Of a stretch of 64,000 nt of DNA, positions 62,522 through 64,000 are shown piece after piece. A program made the position numbers and the translations under genes. Source of the stretch: Ramazzottius varieornatus (lineage: Eukaryota > Tardigrada > Eutardigrada > Parachela > Ramazzottiidae); NCBI GenBank assembly GCA_001949185.1, contig BDGG01000004.1, positions 3,567,777 to 3,631,776 of the forward strand, given 5' to 3'. Under the pieces are notes generated by a model that did not search any database, was not told the DNA's origin, and was given only the letters and a program-made list of their open reading frames with translations. Position 1 is the stretch's first letter. The number at the start of each line of letters is the position of its first letter.

Positions 62522-64000
62522 ATCAACCGTGCGACCTGCGGAGAACAAAGGGTAGGAATGGTTCAAGAGGACGGAAGTGAATGTTCCTGCCTATGATTGA
62601 TTTATTACGGCAAGTCACCGTCATGTGTTTACAGCTTACCTTCTTGACGTAAACGCTTTCGAGATGGACCAGGTGTCCTCTCCCCTTCTTCAGAGCTCGG
62701 TCGAAGAATGTTGGAATCCAGGATGACAAGTCATAGAGAATGCAGTGGTTCCCGCTGCCAACATCAACAGGGACTGCATTTGGTAGGCAAAAACTCGCGA
62801 AATCTCCCAGGGGAAGTGAAACTGCTGCTTCTTTCCGTCTTCCGGTGTGAAACCTCCACAGGGCTTTCCTACGAGACAGGGCGAAGCATGCTGCTACACA
62901 TGTAAAGCTGAGCATCCGGGAAGACTGGGATCGGACGATTTTGAAACACCTGACTTTCATCCAAAACAATGCCAACTGCGGTTAAGTAGTACATCAATGC
63001 GGTTACGGAATTCATACTGCAAACTGATGCTCATAAAGAAAGGGAGGTCACCCCGAAGTGGATACCGTACCGCGAAACAAGAGTTCAACGGACTTACCTC
63101 TCGTCTCCTGATGTTGCCGTTCTTCCGACCTCGTCCAGTAAATGGCCTACTTGGATGGCTCTTCCCGTCCTCGAAGCTCAAAGTCCCGTGATGTTTGAGC
63201 CTCCTGAATCAGTTCACTCTCAAAACTGGTTCTTTGTGCGCGATCTGGACAAAAGACAAAAATTTTTTTAGAAACCATCGCTTTGCCAGCAGGGAAACCA
63301 ATGTCATAACAAGGGAAACGGTCAGTGCCAACCAATGACACAGAAGGAATACTGTCAGCGCCGGTCGGTTAGGTGATTTTGCTCCTTCCGCCGGACAGAC
63401 AACGTCAGAATCCCGGGCACAGTACGAGCGGTTGCCGGACAGGAGAGGGCGTACGACACAGGCCAGTCAGGCAGGCGTGGTTTTGATAGTCGTCTTATTT
63501 TAAGTTGTTGGCGTGTCGATCAGCTGTTTAGGCGAATCGTTAAATTCAACGCAGTCTTACATAAATCGCAGTTCGGAAAACAGCTGTTAGATGGCGCTTA
63601 TCGACTTCTTTGCGAGATGCTGCACATCGCGAACAGACAGGGAAGGGATAGTCGTCCAGCTATGAAGGAGTCCAGCGATCGGCCAGGTAAGTTGCGGCAT
63701 AGTTGCAGTGGATTGTTATGGTTCTTGCTGGTGGCGGAGTGGCGCTTGATAACCGCCGATTTCTCTTGTCTTTCAGGTGAAGCCTTACAACGCTAGGCCG
63801 AAGCTGTGGTGATGGCACGGGTGGGCAACCTGTCTACTTTCTAATGTGATCGCAACCAACGCTGATCTGAAATGGTTGGAGCCTGGAGTTGCTGCATCAG
63901 TACACAAGCGCCAACGGATCAGGGCCTTCCGGGCCGGACAGTTGGGCTCTGACGGATGACAAACGGCGATACGCTAGGATACCAGATACATCCGCATCTT
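62522..64000. other. Upstream of WDR26
   Basis: The acceptor at about 62539 (TTCTCCGCAG) is in frame with a minus exon reading EEGERTPGPSRKRLRQE (donor GTAAGC near 62637). A second minus exon-like piece ends GNIRRRE at a GTAAGT near 63098; its phase does not join cleanly. A plus-strand ATG near 63662 opens only a very short frame. No further gene seen. Confidence 0.4.

Overview
This is a stretch of animal nuclear DNA. Its genes have many small exons, most introns are 60-110 nt with GT..AG ends, and the proteins are clearly metazoan (Notch ligand, Mediator, NCKX exchanger, alpha-1,3-fucosyltransferase, Delta4-desaturase, BAHD1-like chromatin protein). I guess a compact-genome protostome, possibly a tardigrade, but nothing here proves the species. 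I assigned 14 protein genes and one tRNA gene by joining exons across splice sites and checking reading phase; most exon chains close exactly.

Layout. 0.3-1.8 kb: COA1-like (-) and COX7C (+), two cytochrome c oxidase genes sharing a short head-to-head intergenic region. 5.5-17.9 kb: a DSL-family Notch ligand (+) with two very large introns. 18.8-22.5 kb: MED16 (-), convergent with it. 23.5-24.1 kb: a small secreted Gly-Trp-repeat peptide (-) with a TATA box. 24.9-26.6 kb: MOB2 (-). 27.5 kb: intron-containing tRNA-Ser(UGA). 29.7-31.7 kb: GT10 alpha-1,3-fucosyltransferase (+). 32.6-36.8 kb: eIF4G2/DAP5 (-). 41.5-43.6 kb: BAHD1/winged-eye-like (+). 44.2-46.9 kb: SRP54 (-). 48.1-48.7 kb: endosulfine/ARPP19 (+). 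49.2-53.7 kb: K+-dependent Na+/Ca2+ exchanger SLC24 (-), with a 74-nt assembly gap in intron 1. 56.1-57.4 kb: sphingolipid Delta4-desaturase DEGS1 (+). 58.5 kb: the 25-codon ribosomal protein eL41 (-). 59.7-62.5 kb: WDR26 (-).

The most unusual content is non-coding. Eleven copies of a 100-125 bp palindromic element (here 'element A') are scattered from 12 to 48 kb, and every copy lies inside an intron of one of seven genes. Its arms read roughly GAGCTCGGCAAAC, then CCAGATCGTTTTC, then AAGTGGCGCAC, around an asymmetric loop of about 25 nt. Two other inverted-repeat elements are present: a 153-bp mariner-like one in MED16 and a 268-bp one in MOB2 built of iterated TTTTAGCC. The MOB2 element has ends resembling element A, and its centre is shared with a repeat beside the tRNA gene. 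The octamer CCGGAAGT (an ETS-type site) is about nine-fold over-represented by my hand count.

Most of these genes are housekeeping (respiration, transcription, translation, secretion, PP2A control, ubiquitin ligase). They do not form a pathway cluster, except for the COA1/COX7C pair.
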